DNA from: Pseudomonas pisciculturae
GTDB taxonomy: Bacteria > Pseudomonadota > Gammaproteobacteria > Pseudomonadales > Pseudomonadaceae
DNA length: 64,000 nucleotides
Assembly (NCBI RefSeq): GCF_015461805.1
Contig: NZ_JACVZE010000002.1
Span: 434,001-498,000, forward strand
Direction of reading: 5' to 3'
The notes under the pieces were generated by a model. The model had not been told where the DNA came from. It ran no database searches and was given only the letters and a program-made list of their open reading frames with translations. A program made the position numbers and the translations under genes. The stretch's first letter is position 1. Each line of letters begins with the position of its first letter. This document shows positions 38,859 through 47,369 of this stretch, piece after piece.

Positions 38859-39710
38859 TCAGCCTTTGAGGATTGCGGCGTAACCTTCACGATAGGTCGG
38901 ATAAGCCGGCACCCAACCCAATGCCTTAGCCCGCGCATTGCTACACTGCTTGCTGCCCGCACGCCGCACACTGGCGTCGTCCGCCCACTCAGTCACGCCT
39001 AGATACTCGCGCAACCAATCCACCACTTCAGCCAACGGCGCGGGCGCATCGTCAACACCGATGTAAACCTTGTCCAACTGGCCGCCCTGCTCTACATGTC
39101 GCAACAAAAAGGCCAACAACCCCGCCGCGTCATCCGCGTGAATGCGATTGCCATATAAAGGAGGGTCAATGGCCACCCGGTAACCTCGGCGCACCTGGGT
39201 CAGCAGCCACTCACGGCCAGGCCCGTAAATGCCGGTAAGGCGCACGATGCTCGCCGGGATGCCGCTGTCGAGTGCCACTTGCTCGGCCTCCAGCATCACT
39301 TGCCCGGAATAACCCTGCGCTTGCGTGTCGGACGTTTCGTCGACCCACTCGCCATTCTGCTGCCCATACACACTGCTGCTGGATACAAACAGCAGGTGCT
39401 TGGGCTCTTGCCCGTAGTCCTGCAGCCACTCCAGAACATGTTTCAGGCCCTGCACGTAAGCAGCGCGATACCCGGCTTCATCGTGGTCAGTCGCCGCCGC
39501 GCAATACACCAGGTAGTCCACCCCACCAATCGGCCAGGTGTCCGGGCAAGCCTTGTTGAACAGGTCACCGGCAATCCCGATGACGCCAGCGGGAAGGCGC
39601 GAAATATCGCGCCGCAGGCCGTGAACCTCCCATTCCGAAGCGAGCAATTGGCTAGCCAGCCGGCTCCCCACATCGCCACAGCCAGCAATCACAACAGAAG
39701 GCGCAGACAT
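38859..39710 (-). CDS. NAD-dependent epimerase/dehydratase-type SDR protein
   Basis: A 283-residue protein with an extended-SDR Rossmann start (VVIAGCGDVGSRLASQL), an SSSSVYGQQNGEW stretch of active-site type (YxxxK is replaced: the segment is SGQVMLEAEQ rather than a standard YxxxK), and GNRIHADDAAGLLAFLL typical of the YeeZ-like NAD(P)-binding group. A direct catalytic role is doubtful. ATG 39710 has GGAG 8 bases upstream; the frame start at 39758 lacks support. Divergent from exbB. Confidence 0.85.
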   Translation of the reverse strand: MSAPSVVIAGCGDVGSRLASQLLASEWEVHGLRRDISRLPAGVIGIAGDLFNKACPDTWPIGGVDYLVYCAAATDHDEAGYRAAYVQGLKHVLEWLQDYGQEPKHLLFVSSSSVYGQQNGEWVDETSDTQAQGYSGQVMLEAEQVALDSGIPASIVRLTGIYGPGREWLLTQVRRGYRVAIDPPLYGNRIHADDAAGLLAFLLRHVEQGGQLDKVYIGVDDAPAPLAEVVDWLREYLGVTEWADDASVRRAGSKQCSNARAKALGWVPAYPTYREGYAAILKG

Positions 39711-39802
39711 CACAAAACTCCGTACTGAAAGGTCTAGGTTAGCCCTCGCAGATGACAAACGGCCAGAAAAAGCACAAATAAAGTTACTGTATTACTTCTG
39801 TT

Positions 39803-39821
39803 AACAAGAATTACTTGCAAT
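39803..39821. promoter_or_regulatory. Candidate Fur box upstream of exbB
   Basis: On the reverse strand the site reads ATTGCAAGTAATTCTTGTT, which resembles Pseudomonas Fur boxes of the type TTGCAAATAATTCTCATT. It lies about 80 bases upstream of exbB. Iron repression of an exbBD-tonB operon is expected. Confidence 0.5.
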
Positions 39822-39900
39822 AATAACGACCCATTTGTCCTCGACCCCTCCCAGGGTCTGGTAGGACGATCACCCATTTTCCCTCTCAGGTCCGGCCAGC

Positions 39901-40860
39901 ATGACACGTAATACAACCCCCGCTTCGCCAACCACATCCCGCGCCTGGCGCGCGATTGCAGCATTGCTGTTCAGCGTACTGCTGGCGCCGACCGCCGCCT
40001 TCGCTGATGCCACCGCCCCAGCCGCTCCGGCCGCTGCCGAGCAAGGCGCTGCTGCTCCGGCCGCCACGCCAGCCGCGACCGACCCAGTCTTGGCTGCTGA
40101 CCCGGCTTCCGCTGACGAAACCGGCGTCGTACTGGAAGAAGACAATACCCTGGGCATGGCCCACGACCTGTCCCCATGGGGCATGTACCAGAACGCTGAC
40201 GTCGTGGTGAAAGCCGTGATGATCGGCCTGGCCATCGCGTCGATCATCACCTGGACCATCTGGATCGCCAAAGGCTTCGAGCTGCTGGGCGCCAAGCGTC
40301 GTCTGCGCACTGAAATCGTCCACCTGAAAAAGGCCACCACCCTCAAGGAAGCGAGCGAAAGCGCAACCAAGAAGGGCACCCTGGCCAACACCCTGGTGCA
40401 CGACGCGCTGGAAGAGATGCGCCTGTCGGCCAACGCCCGCGAAAAAGAAGGCATCAAGGAACGCGTGGCCTTCCGCCTGGAGCGCCTGGTTGCAGCCTGC
40501 GGCCGTAACATGAGCAGTGGCACCGGCGTATTGGCAACCATCGGTTCCACCGCGCCGTTCGTCGGCCTGTTCGGCACCGTATGGGGCATCATGAACAGCT
40601 TCATCGGCATCGCCAAAACCCAAACCACTAACCTCGCCGTCGTTGCCCCAGGCATCGCCGAAGCCCTGCTGGCAACCGCCCTGGGCCTGGTTGCTGCGAT
40701 TCCTGCGGTAGTGATCTACAACGTCTTCGCCCGTTCGATTGCCGGCTACAAGGCCCAGGTATCGGACGCGTCGGCAGAAGTCCTGCTGCTGGTCAGCCGC
40801 GACCTCGATCACCTGCCTACCGAGCGCAGCTCGCAACCGCACATGGTGAAAGTGGGGTAA
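39901..40860 (+). CDS. exbB: TonB-system biopolymer transport protein ExbB
   Basis: A 319-residue ExbB with an N-terminal signal-like segment and an Ala/Pro-rich periplasmic extension (about 35-85), the long form seen in Pseudomonas putida-type TonB systems. Three membrane segments lie at about 100-122, 205-230 and 255-280, and SSGTGVLATIGSTAPFVGLFGTVWG is the conserved MotA/TolQ/ExbB motif. With ExbD it uses the proton gradient to energise TonB. First gene of an exbB-exbD-tonB operon. Confidence 0.96.
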   Translation: MTRNTTPASPTTSRAWRAIAALLFSVLLAPTAAFADATAPAAPAAAEQGAAAPAATPAATDPVLAADPASADETGVVLEEDNTLGMAHDLSPWGMYQNADVVVKAVMIGLAIASIITWTIWIAKGFELLGAKRRLRTEIVHLKKATTLKEASESATKKGTLANTLVHDALEEMRLSANAREKEGIKERVAFRLERLVAACGRNMSSGTGVLATIGSTAPFVGLFGTVWGIMNSFIGIAKTQTTNLAVVAPGIAEALLATALGLVAAIPAVVIYNVFARSIAGYKAQVSDASAEVLLLVSRDLDHLPTERSSQPHMVKVG

Positions 40861-40866
40861 TCGGCC

Positions 40867-41292
40867 ATGGGCCTGCATTTGAATCAAGGCGACGACGAAC
40901 TCGTCGAGAACCACGAAATCAACGTCACGCCGTTTATCGACGTGATGCTGGTGCTGCTGATCATCTTTATGGTGGCAGCACCGCTGGCGACCGTGGACAT
41001 TAAAGTCGACCTGCCCGCCTCCAGCGCCAAGCCGGCGCCGCGGCCAGAGAAACCGGTGTTTCTCAGCGTCAAGGCGGACCAACGTCTGTTCCTGGGCGAA
41101 GAAGAAGTCAAATCCGAAACCCTGGGCGCGGTGCTCGACGCCAAGACCCAAGGCAAGAAAGACACGACGATCTTCTTCCAGGCCGACAAGGGCGTGGACT
41201 ACGGCGACCTGATGAGCGTGATGGATGCCCTGCGGGCAGCCGGCTACCTCAAGGTAGGCCTGGTCGGACTTGAGACGGCAGCCAAGAAATGA
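40867..41292 (+). CDS. exbD: TonB-system biopolymer transport protein ExbD
   Basis: A 141-residue single-pass protein. The membrane helix is at about 18-42, with the essential proton-path aspartate D25 in TPFIDVMLVLLIIFM. The rest is the periplasmic domain. Six bases after exbB; its stop codon overlaps the tonB start by 4 bases (ATGA at 41289-41292), so translation is coupled. Confidence 0.96.
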   Translation: MGLHLNQGDDELVENHEINVTPFIDVMLVLLIIFMVAAPLATVDIKVDLPASSAKPAPRPEKPVFLSVKADQRLFLGEEEVKSETLGAVLDAKTQGKKDTTIFFQADKGVDYGDLMSVMDALRAAGYLKVGLVGLETAAKK

Positions 41293-42038
41293 TCACGACG
41301 CGCCACAAACTGACGCGTTATGGCACCAGCCTCGCCGTCGTGCTGGGCGTGCATGCCGTCGCGATTGCTATCGCGCTCCACTGGTCAGCGCCGCACACGG
41401 TGCAGTTGCCACCGGCTGCCATGGTCATCGACCTGGCGCCGATGCCTGCGCCGCCGCCTCCGGCACCGCCCAAGGTGGTAACGCCGCCGCAACCGCCTGC
41501 GCCGGTCGAAGAGCTGCCCCTGCCGAAACTGGCCGAGGCACCCAAGCCGACCATTCAGGTGCCCAAGCCAGTCAAGCCCAAGCCGAAGCCTCAGCCGCCC
41601 AAGCCGGTGGAGAAGAAGATCGAGCCGCCCAAGGAGAAACCTTCCGAGGACCCGCCGAGCGATGCTCCACCGACCAACGCACCTGCAGAGAAGTCAGCCC
41701 AGCCCGTACCAGGCCCGTCGCCGCAGCAAGTCGCGGCCAAGGCATCCTGGGAAGGCAGCCTGTTGGCGCATTTGCAGAAGTACAAGAAGTACCCGCCAGG
41801 CGCCCAGGCCCGTGGCAAGGAAGGCCTGAACCGCCTGAAGTTCGTGGTGGATGCTGACGGCAATGTGCTGTCCTACGAATTGGTGGGCCGCTCCGGCAAC
41901 GCTGACCTGGACCGCGCTACCCTGGACATGATCCGTCGTGCCCAGCCGCTGCCCAAGCCGCCGGCCGACATGCTCAAAGGTGGCAGCATCGAGATCGTTG
42001 CACCGTTTGTGTACAACATCGAGAAGCGTCGCCGCTAA
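41289..42038 (+). CDS. tonB: Energy transducer TonB
   Basis: A 249-residue TonB: N-terminal membrane anchor (about 12-32), a long Pro/Lys-rich spacer (about 50-140, with repeated PKP units) and a C-terminal TonB domain (about 160-245, KYPPGAQARGKEGLNRLKFVVD). It contacts the TonB boxes of outer-membrane siderophore receptors. Organised as exbBD-tonB, so it is the complete iron-uptake energiser. Confidence 0.95.
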   Translation: MITTRHKLTRYGTSLAVVLGVHAVAIAIALHWSAPHTVQLPPAAMVIDLAPMPAPPPPAPPKVVTPPQPPAPVEELPLPKLAEAPKPTIQVPKPVKPKPKPQPPKPVEKKIEPPKEKPSEDPPSDAPPTNAPAEKSAQPVPGPSPQQVAAKASWEGSLLAHLQKYKKYPPGAQARGKEGLNRLKFVVDADGNVLSYELVGRSGNADLDRATLDMIRRAQPLPKPPADMLKGGSIEIVAPFVYNIEKRRR

Positions 42039-42055
42039 AGGCATGTGGGGACCAA

Positions 42056-42145
42056 TGTGGGAGGGGGCTTGCCCCCGATAGCGATGGACCAGTCGATATT
42101 TTCTTCGACTGACACACCGCCATCGGGGGCAAGCCCCCTCCCACA
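42056..42145. repeat. REPIN (REP doublet), GTGGGAGGGGGCTTGC subtype
   Basis: Left unit from 42056, inverted right unit ending 42145. Both arms match through CCCCGAT. Situated between tonB and oxyR, which point the same way, so it is not at a convergent junction. Confidence 0.94.
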
Positions 42146-42267
42146 TTTGGTTTCATCACACAGAAAGATCCCGCACATTCCCCACTCAATCCCCAACAAA
42201 CTTCTGATAACGTGCGTCTATCGATTGCAGCCGGTATGCTTGGCCCGCAACCTCATGGACGCCCGCT

Positions 42268-43188
42268 ATGACTCTCACAGAATTACGCTACATCGTTACC
42301 CTCGCCCAAGAGCAGCACTTCGGCCACGCGGCCGAGCGTTGCCACGTCAGCCAGCCGACGTTGTCGGTGGGCGTGAAGAAGCTTGAAGACGAACTCGGTG
42401 TGCTGATTTTCGAGCGCAGCAAGAGCGCCGTGCGCCTCACCCCCGTGGGTGAAGGCATCGTTGCCCAGGCCCAGAAGGTATTGGAGCAAGCGCAGAGCAT
42501 TCGCGAGCTGGCCCAGGCCGGCAAGAACCAGTTGACCGCCCCGCTCAAAGTCGGCGCCATCTACACCGTCGGCCCGTACCTGTTCCCGCACTTGATCCCG
42601 CAACTGCACCGCGTCGCGCCGCAGATGCCGCTGTATATCGAAGAAAACTTCACCCACGTGCTGCGCGACAAACTGCGCAACGGCGAGTTGGACGCGATCA
42701 TCATCGCCCTGCCGTTCAACGAGGCGGACGTACTCACCCTGCCCCTCTACGACGAGCCGTTCTACGTGCTGATGCCCGCCTCCCACCCGTGGACGCAAAA
42801 AGACACCATCGACGCCGGCCTGCTCAACGACAAGAGCCTGCTGCTGCTGGGCGAAGGCCATTGCTTCCGCGACCAGGTGCTCGAAGCCTGCCCAACCCTG
42901 ACCAAGGGCAACGACGGCGCCAAGCACACCACGGTGGAATCCAGCTCCCTGGAAACCATCCGCCACATGGTCGCCTCCGGCCTGGGTATTTCGATCCTGC
43001 CGTTCTCGGCTGTAGACAGCCATCACTACGCCCCCGGCGTGATCGCAGTACGCCCACTGACGCCGCCCGTGCCGTTCCGTACCGTGGCCATCGCCTGGCG
43101 CGCCAGCTTCCCACGGCCCAAGGCCATTGAGATCCTCGCCGACTCGATCCGCTTGTGCTCGGTGGCCAAGCCGACTGCTGCGAGCTAA
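42268..43188 (+). CDS. oxyR: Hydrogen-peroxide sensing regulator OxyR
   Basis: A 306-residue LysR-type peroxide sensor. The HTH is at about 18-37 (GHAAERCHVSQPTLSVGVKK). The redox pair C199 and C208 is present within GEGHCFRDQVLEAC, exactly the E. coli and P. aeruginosa positions. When oxidised it forms a disulfide and activates catalase and peroxiredoxin genes. It lies 8 bases before recG, the conserved oxyR-recG arrangement. Confidence 0.97.
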   Translation: MTLTELRYIVTLAQEQHFGHAAERCHVSQPTLSVGVKKLEDELGVLIFERSKSAVRLTPVGEGIVAQAQKVLEQAQSIRELAQAGKNQLTAPLKVGAIYTVGPYLFPHLIPQLHRVAPQMPLYIEENFTHVLRDKLRNGELDAIIIALPFNEADVLTLPLYDEPFYVLMPASHPWTQKDTIDAGLLNDKSLLLLGEGHCFRDQVLEACPTLTKGNDGAKHTTVESSSLETIRHMVASGLGISILPFSAVDSHHYAPGVIAVRPLTPPVPFRTVAIAWRASFPRPKAIEILADSIRLCSVAKPTAAS

Positions 43189-43196
43189 GCCAACGT

Positions 43197-45272
43197 ATGA
43201 GTGAGCTGTCGCAGGTGTCGGTGACGGCACTCAAGGGTGTCGGTGAAGCCATGGCCGAGAAATTGGCCAAGGTCGGCCTGGAGAATCTCCAGGACGTGCT
43301 GTTCCATCTACCCCTGCGTTACCAGGACCGAACCCGCGTGGTGCCCATCGGCCAGTTGCGCCCTGGGCAGGACGCAGTGGTCGAAGGCACCGTGAGCGGC
43401 GCCGATGTGGTGATGGGCAAACGCCGTAGCCTCGTGGTGCGTCTGCAAGACGGCACCGGCGGCCTGAGCCTGCGCTTCTACCATTTCAGCAATGCGCAGA
43501 AGGAAGGCCTCAAGCGTGGCACCCGCGTGCGTTGCTACGGCGAAGCGCGCCCCGGCGCATCGGGCCTGGAGATCTACCACCCGGAATACCGCGCCATCAC
43601 CGGCGACGAGCCGCCGCCGGTAGACACCACCCTCACGCCGATCTACCCGCTCACCGAAGGCCTGACCCAACAGCGCCTGCGCCAACTGTGCACGCAGACA
43701 CTGACGATGCTCGGCCCCAAAAGCCTGCCCGACTGGCTGCCGCTCGAACTGGCCCGCGATTATCAACTGGCGCCGCTGGACGATGCGATTCGCTACCTGC
43801 ATCACCCGCCGGCCGATGCCGATGTGGACGAGCTGGCCCTGGGTCATCACTGGGCCCAGCACCGCCTGGCCTTCGAAGAGTTGCTGACGCACCAGTTGTC
43901 CCAGCAACGCCTGCGCGAAAGCATGCGCTCACTGCGTGCACCCGCGATGCCCAAGGCCACGCGCCTGCCCGCGCAATACCTGGCCAACCTGGGCTTCGCA
44001 CCCACCGGCGCCCAACAGCGCGTGGGTAATGAAATCGCCTACGACCTCAGCCAGAAAGAACCGATGCTGCGCCTGATCCAGGGCGACGTAGGCGCCGGCA
44101 AAACCGTAGTCGCCGCCCTCGCCGCCCTGCAAGCACTCGAAGCCGGATACCAGGTGGCGCTGATGGCCCCTACCGAGATCCTCGCCGAACAGCACTTCAT
44201 CACCTTCAAGCGCTGGCTCGAACCGTTGGGCCTCGAAGTGGCGTGGTTGGCCGGCAAGCTCAAGGGTAAGAACCGCGTCTCGGCGCTGGAGCAAATCGCC
44301 GGTGGCGCCCCGATGGTGGTGGGCACCCACGCGCTGTTCCAGGACGAAGTGAGGTTCAAGAACCTGGCCTTGGTGATCATCGACGAACAACACCGTTTCG
44401 GCGTGCAACAACGCCTGGCCCTGCGCCAGAAAGGCGTGGGCGGGCGCATGAACCCGCACCAACTGATCATGACTGCAACGCCGATCCCGCGCACCTTGGC
44501 CATGAGCGCGTACGCCGACCTCGACACCTCGATCCTCGACGAACTGCCCCCCGGCCGAACCCCAGTCAATACCGTGCTGGTCACCGACACCCGGCGCGTC
44601 GAAGTGATCGAACGCGTACGCGGTGCCTGCGCCGAAGGCCGCCAGGCCTATTGGGTGTGCACGCTGATCGAAGAATCCGAAGAGTTGACCTGCCAGGCCG
44701 CCGAAACCACCTATGAAGACCTCACCAGCGCCTTGGGCGAACTCAAGGTCGGGCTGATCCACGGCCGCATGAAACCGGCCGAGAAAGCCGCCGTGATGGC
44801 CGAATTCAAGGCCGGCAACCTGCAACTGCTGGTGGCGACCACGGTGATCGAAGTGGGGGTGGACGTGCCCAACGCCAGCCTGATGATCATCGAAAACCCC
44901 GAGCGCCTGGGCCTGGCCCAATTGCACCAGTTGCGCGGCCGCGTTGGCCGGGGCAGCGCCGCCAGCCATTGCGTGCTGCTGTATCACCCGCCGCTGTCGC
45001 AGATCGGTCGTCAGCGCCTGGGGATCATGCGCGAAACCAACGACGGCTTTGTCATCGCCGAAAAAGACCTGGAGCTGCGCGGGCCCGGCGAAATGCTTGG
45101 CACCCGCCAAACCGGTCTGTTGCAGTTCAAGGTCGCCGACCTGATGCGCGATGCCGACCTGCTCCCGGCTGTACGCGACGCGGCGCAAGCGCTGCTGGAG
45201 CGCTGGCCGGAGCACGTCAGCCCACTGTTGGATCGCTGGCTCAGGCACGGGCAGCAATACGGCCAAGTGTGA
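43197..45272 (+). CDS. recG: ATP-dependent DNA helicase RecG
   Basis: A 691-residue fork-reversal helicase. An N-terminal wedge (OB-fold) domain lies about 50-150. Walker A GDVGAGKT is near 297, the DEQH box near 395, motif VI QLRGRVGRG near 580, and a C-terminal TRG-like segment RQTGLLQFKVADL follows. The start ATG 43197 lies 8 bases after the oxyR stop; an upstream in-frame start at 43155 would overlap oxyR. In P. aeruginosa recG and oxyR form an operon. Confidence 0.97.
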   Translation: MSELSQVSVTALKGVGEAMAEKLAKVGLENLQDVLFHLPLRYQDRTRVVPIGQLRPGQDAVVEGTVSGADVVMGKRRSLVVRLQDGTGGLSLRFYHFSNAQKEGLKRGTRVRCYGEARPGASGLEIYHPEYRAITGDEPPPVDTTLTPIYPLTEGLTQQRLRQLCTQTLTMLGPKSLPDWLPLELARDYQLAPLDDAIRYLHHPPADADVDELALGHHWAQHRLAFEELLTHQLSQQRLRESMRSLRAPAMPKATRLPAQYLANLGFAPTGAQQRVGNEIAYDLSQKEPMLRLIQGDVGAGKTVVAALAALQALEAGYQVALMAPTEILAEQHFITFKRWLEPLGLEVAWLAGKLKGKNRVSALEQIAGGAPMVVGTHALFQDEVRFKNLALVIIDEQHRFGVQQRLALRQKGVGGRMNPHQLIMTATPIPRTLAMSAYADLDTSILDELPPGRTPVNTVLVTDTRRVEVIERVRGACAEGRQAYWVCTLIEESEELTCQAAETTYEDLTSALGELKVGLIHGRMKPAEKAAVMAEFKAGNLQLLVATTVIEVGVDVPNASLMIIENPERLGLAQLHQLRGRVGRGSAASHCVLLYHPPLSQIGRQRLGIMRETNDGFVIAEKDLELRGPGEMLGTRQTGLLQFKVADLMRDADLLPAVRDAAQALLERWPEHVSPLLDRWLRHGQQYGQV

Positions 45273-45349
45273 CGCCTGACTCACTTATACGACCAACAGA
45301 TGTATCAAGCTGGTTATACTCCAACGACTGTAAGAAATTGGATCAGGCC

Positions 45350-46750
45350 ATGTCAGAAGTAGCCCTCGCCACAGCCCCAGTGACGGTTCCGCCGGTCATT
45401 CAGGCTCTGCTCGCAAAGCTCGCCATCCCCTACACCGAAGTCACCGAACACCCCGGCCTAGACGCTGCGCGCAAGGTTCAGGCCGTGTTGCTGGAAGACG
45501 CCGTGGGCGCTCTGATGGTGCTGTTCCCGCAAAACCAATTGCTCGACCTCAACCGCCTCGCCGAACTCACCGGTCGCCGCCTCACTGCGGTGTCGCCGGA
45601 TCGGGTCGAGCGCATGTTGGGCAAGCACGAACTGAGCCTGCTGCCGGGCCTGCCCGCGCTTACCAGCTCACCCTGCCTGTATGAGGGCAGCCTGCTCAAC
45701 GCGCCGAGCCTGCTGGTGCATTCGGGTGAAGCCGGGCTGCTGCTGGAGATCTCCAGCGCCGACTTCAAGACCATGCTCAACAAGGCCAGCGCCGCTCAGT
45801 TTGGCGAGCCGCTGAGCAATATCCGCCCCAACCTCGACCGCCCCAATGATGACCGCGAGGAAATCACCCAGGCGATGCAGGCGTTCACCGCCCGCCGCAT
45901 CCAGCAACGCCTGGAAGCGACCATCGAGATACCACCGCTGGCTGACACCGCGCAAAAGATCATCAAGCTGCGGGTCGACCCCAACGCCACCATCGATGAC
46001 ATTACCGGCGTGGTAGAAACCGACCCGGCCCTGGCCGCCCAAGTGGTGAGCTGGGCCGCATCGCCGTACTACGCGTCGCCGGGCAAGATCCGCTCGGTGG
46101 AAGATGCCATCGTGCGTGTACTGGGCTTCGATCTGGTGATCAACCTGGCCTTGGGCCTGGCCTTGGGCAAGACCCTGAGTCTGCCTAAAGACCACCCGCA
46201 CCAGGCCACGCCGTACTGGCACCAGTCGATCTACACCGCAGCCGTAATCGAAGGCCTCACCCGTGCCATGCCACGCGCCCAGCGCCCGGAAGCCGGGTTG
46301 ACCTACCTGGCCGGCCTGCTGCACAACTTCGGTTACCTGCTGCTGGCCCACGTGTTTCCGCCGCACTTCTCGCTCATCTGCCGCCACCTGGAAGTCAACC
46401 CGCACCTGTGCCACAGCTATGTGGAACAGCACCTGCTGGGGATCAGCCGCGAGCAGATCGGTGCGTGGTTAATGCGTTACTGGGACATGCCGGATGAACT
46501 GTCCACAGCCCTGCGCTTTCAGCACGACCCGACGTATGACGGTCAGTACGCTGAATACCCGAACCTGGTGTGTTTGGCGGTGCGTTTGTTGCGTAGCCGC
46601 GGCATCGGGTCTGGGCCGGATGAAGCGATTCCTGACGAACTGCTTGAGCGTCTGGGGCTGAGCCGGGACAAGGCTGAGGAAGTGGTCGGCAAGGTGTTGG
46701 ATGCTGAGGTGCTGTTGCGGGAATTGGCGTCCCAGTTCAGCCAGAACTGA
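45350..46750 (+). CDS. YbaK-type aminoacyl-tRNA deacylase domain fused to HDOD domain
   Basis: A 466-residue two-domain protein. Residues about 10-155 are a YbaK/ProX-like deacylase-associated fold (EVTEHPGLDAARKVQAVLLEDAVGALMVLFP). Residues about 190-400 are an HDOD domain (PPLADTAQKIIKLRVDPNATIDDITGVVETDPALAAQVV, then TYLAGLLHNFGYLLL). HDOD domains are found in signalling proteins and lack full HD catalysis. The true start is ATG 45350; a long frame from 44969 overlaps recG. It follows recG by 77 bases and may share its transcript. Confidence 0.9.
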   Translation: MSEVALATAPVTVPPVIQALLAKLAIPYTEVTEHPGLDAARKVQAVLLEDAVGALMVLFPQNQLLDLNRLAELTGRRLTAVSPDRVERMLGKHELSLLPGLPALTSSPCLYEGSLLNAPSLLVHSGEAGLLLEISSADFKTMLNKASAAQFGEPLSNIRPNLDRPNDDREEITQAMQAFTARRIQQRLEATIEIPPLADTAQKIIKLRVDPNATIDDITGVVETDPALAAQVVSWAASPYYASPGKIRSVEDAIVRVLGFDLVINLALGLALGKTLSLPKDHPHQATPYWHQSIYTAAVIEGLTRAMPRAQRPEAGLTYLAGLLHNFGYLLLAHVFPPHFSLICRHLEVNPHLCHSYVEQHLLGISREQIGAWLMRYWDMPDELSTALRFQHDPTYDGQYAEYPNLVCLAVRLLRSRGIGSGPDEAIPDELLERLGLSRDKAEEVVGKVLDAEVLLRELASQFSQN

Positions 46751-46770
46751 ATCTGTAGACCTTTAGATTG

Positions 46771-46846
46771 CTATCGGGGGCAAGCCCCCTCCCACATTTG
46801 ACGGTGTTCACCAATCAAAGTGTGGGAGGGGGCTTGCTCCCGATGA
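46771..46846. repeat. Two REP units in reversed (tail-to-tail) order
   Basis: At 46771-46796 a unit reads CTATCGGGGGCAAGCC and ends CCCACA; at 46821-46846 a unit reads TGTGGGAGGGGGCTTGC and ends CCCGATGAA. Their order is the reverse of the usual doublet, with a 24-base centre. They may be the inner-facing ends of two different REPINs that lost their outer partners, or a recombined remnant. Convergent junction between the HDOD and SCP2-like genes. Confidence 0.85.
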
Positions 46847-46870
46847 ATCCACCTCGGTCTACCTGAAAGC

Positions 46871-47245
46871 CTACTTCTTTTTCTTCGGCTTCAAATACTT
46901 GGTCAACCCCTGGAACCAGATCACCAGCGCCGGGTTGCCCTTGATCTGGATCGACTTGTCCTGAATCCCCGTCATGAACGCCAGTTGCTTGTTCTTCGCC
47001 TGCATCGTGGCGAAGCCGTAGGCGGCATCCTTGAACGCAATCGCAAACGCCGGCGACGGGTGAACACCCGAACGGCTGGTGATGCGTTGGTCTTTGACGA
47101 TGAAGTGACGGGCGACTTTGCCGTCGAGGGTCTGCAACTGGAAGGCCAGGTCTTTGTCACCCAGCTGTTGCTGGAAGGCAGGGTTGGTGCGGCTGGCTTT
47201 GCCCATCATCAGGCCCAGCACCCAGAGGAGAAGACGAAATTTCAT
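46871..47245 (-). CDS. Small protein, possible SCP2-like sterol-carrier fold
   Basis: A 124-residue protein: a hydrophobic N-terminal segment (KFRLLLWVLGLMMG, about 2-16), a soluble middle and a lysine-rich tail (LKPKKKK). The C-terminal region GIQDKSIQIKGNPALVIWFQGLTKYL resembles the end of SCP2 domains. It resembles the unnamed gene PA5347-type of P. aeruginosa near recG. ATG 47245 was chosen by conservation; the frame start 47311 has no support. It marks the last backbone gene before the T6SS cluster. Function unknown. Confidence 0.7.
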   Translation of the reverse strand: MKFRLLLWVLGLMMGKASRTNPAFQQQLGDKDLAFQLQTLDGKVARHFIVKDQRITSRSGVHPSPAFAIAFKDAAYGFATMQAKNKQLAFMTGIQDKSIQIKGNPALVIWFQGLTKYLKPKKKK

Positions 47246-47369
47246 GCACACGGCCTCGGTGTAATTATTGAGTGGCCGCAGCAGTGTAACGATTTGCAAA
47301 AAGAACGCCACCGATCTAGCGCATTAGCGGCAGATCGGCTGGCGTTTGACGCTTATAGCAGCATGTTAC

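Noticed and set aside
44969..45349. Extension of the YbaK-HDOD gene back into recG
   Set aside because: The extra residues are an out-of-frame reading of the recG 3' end and are arginine- and alanine-rich. The conserved protein starts at 45350.
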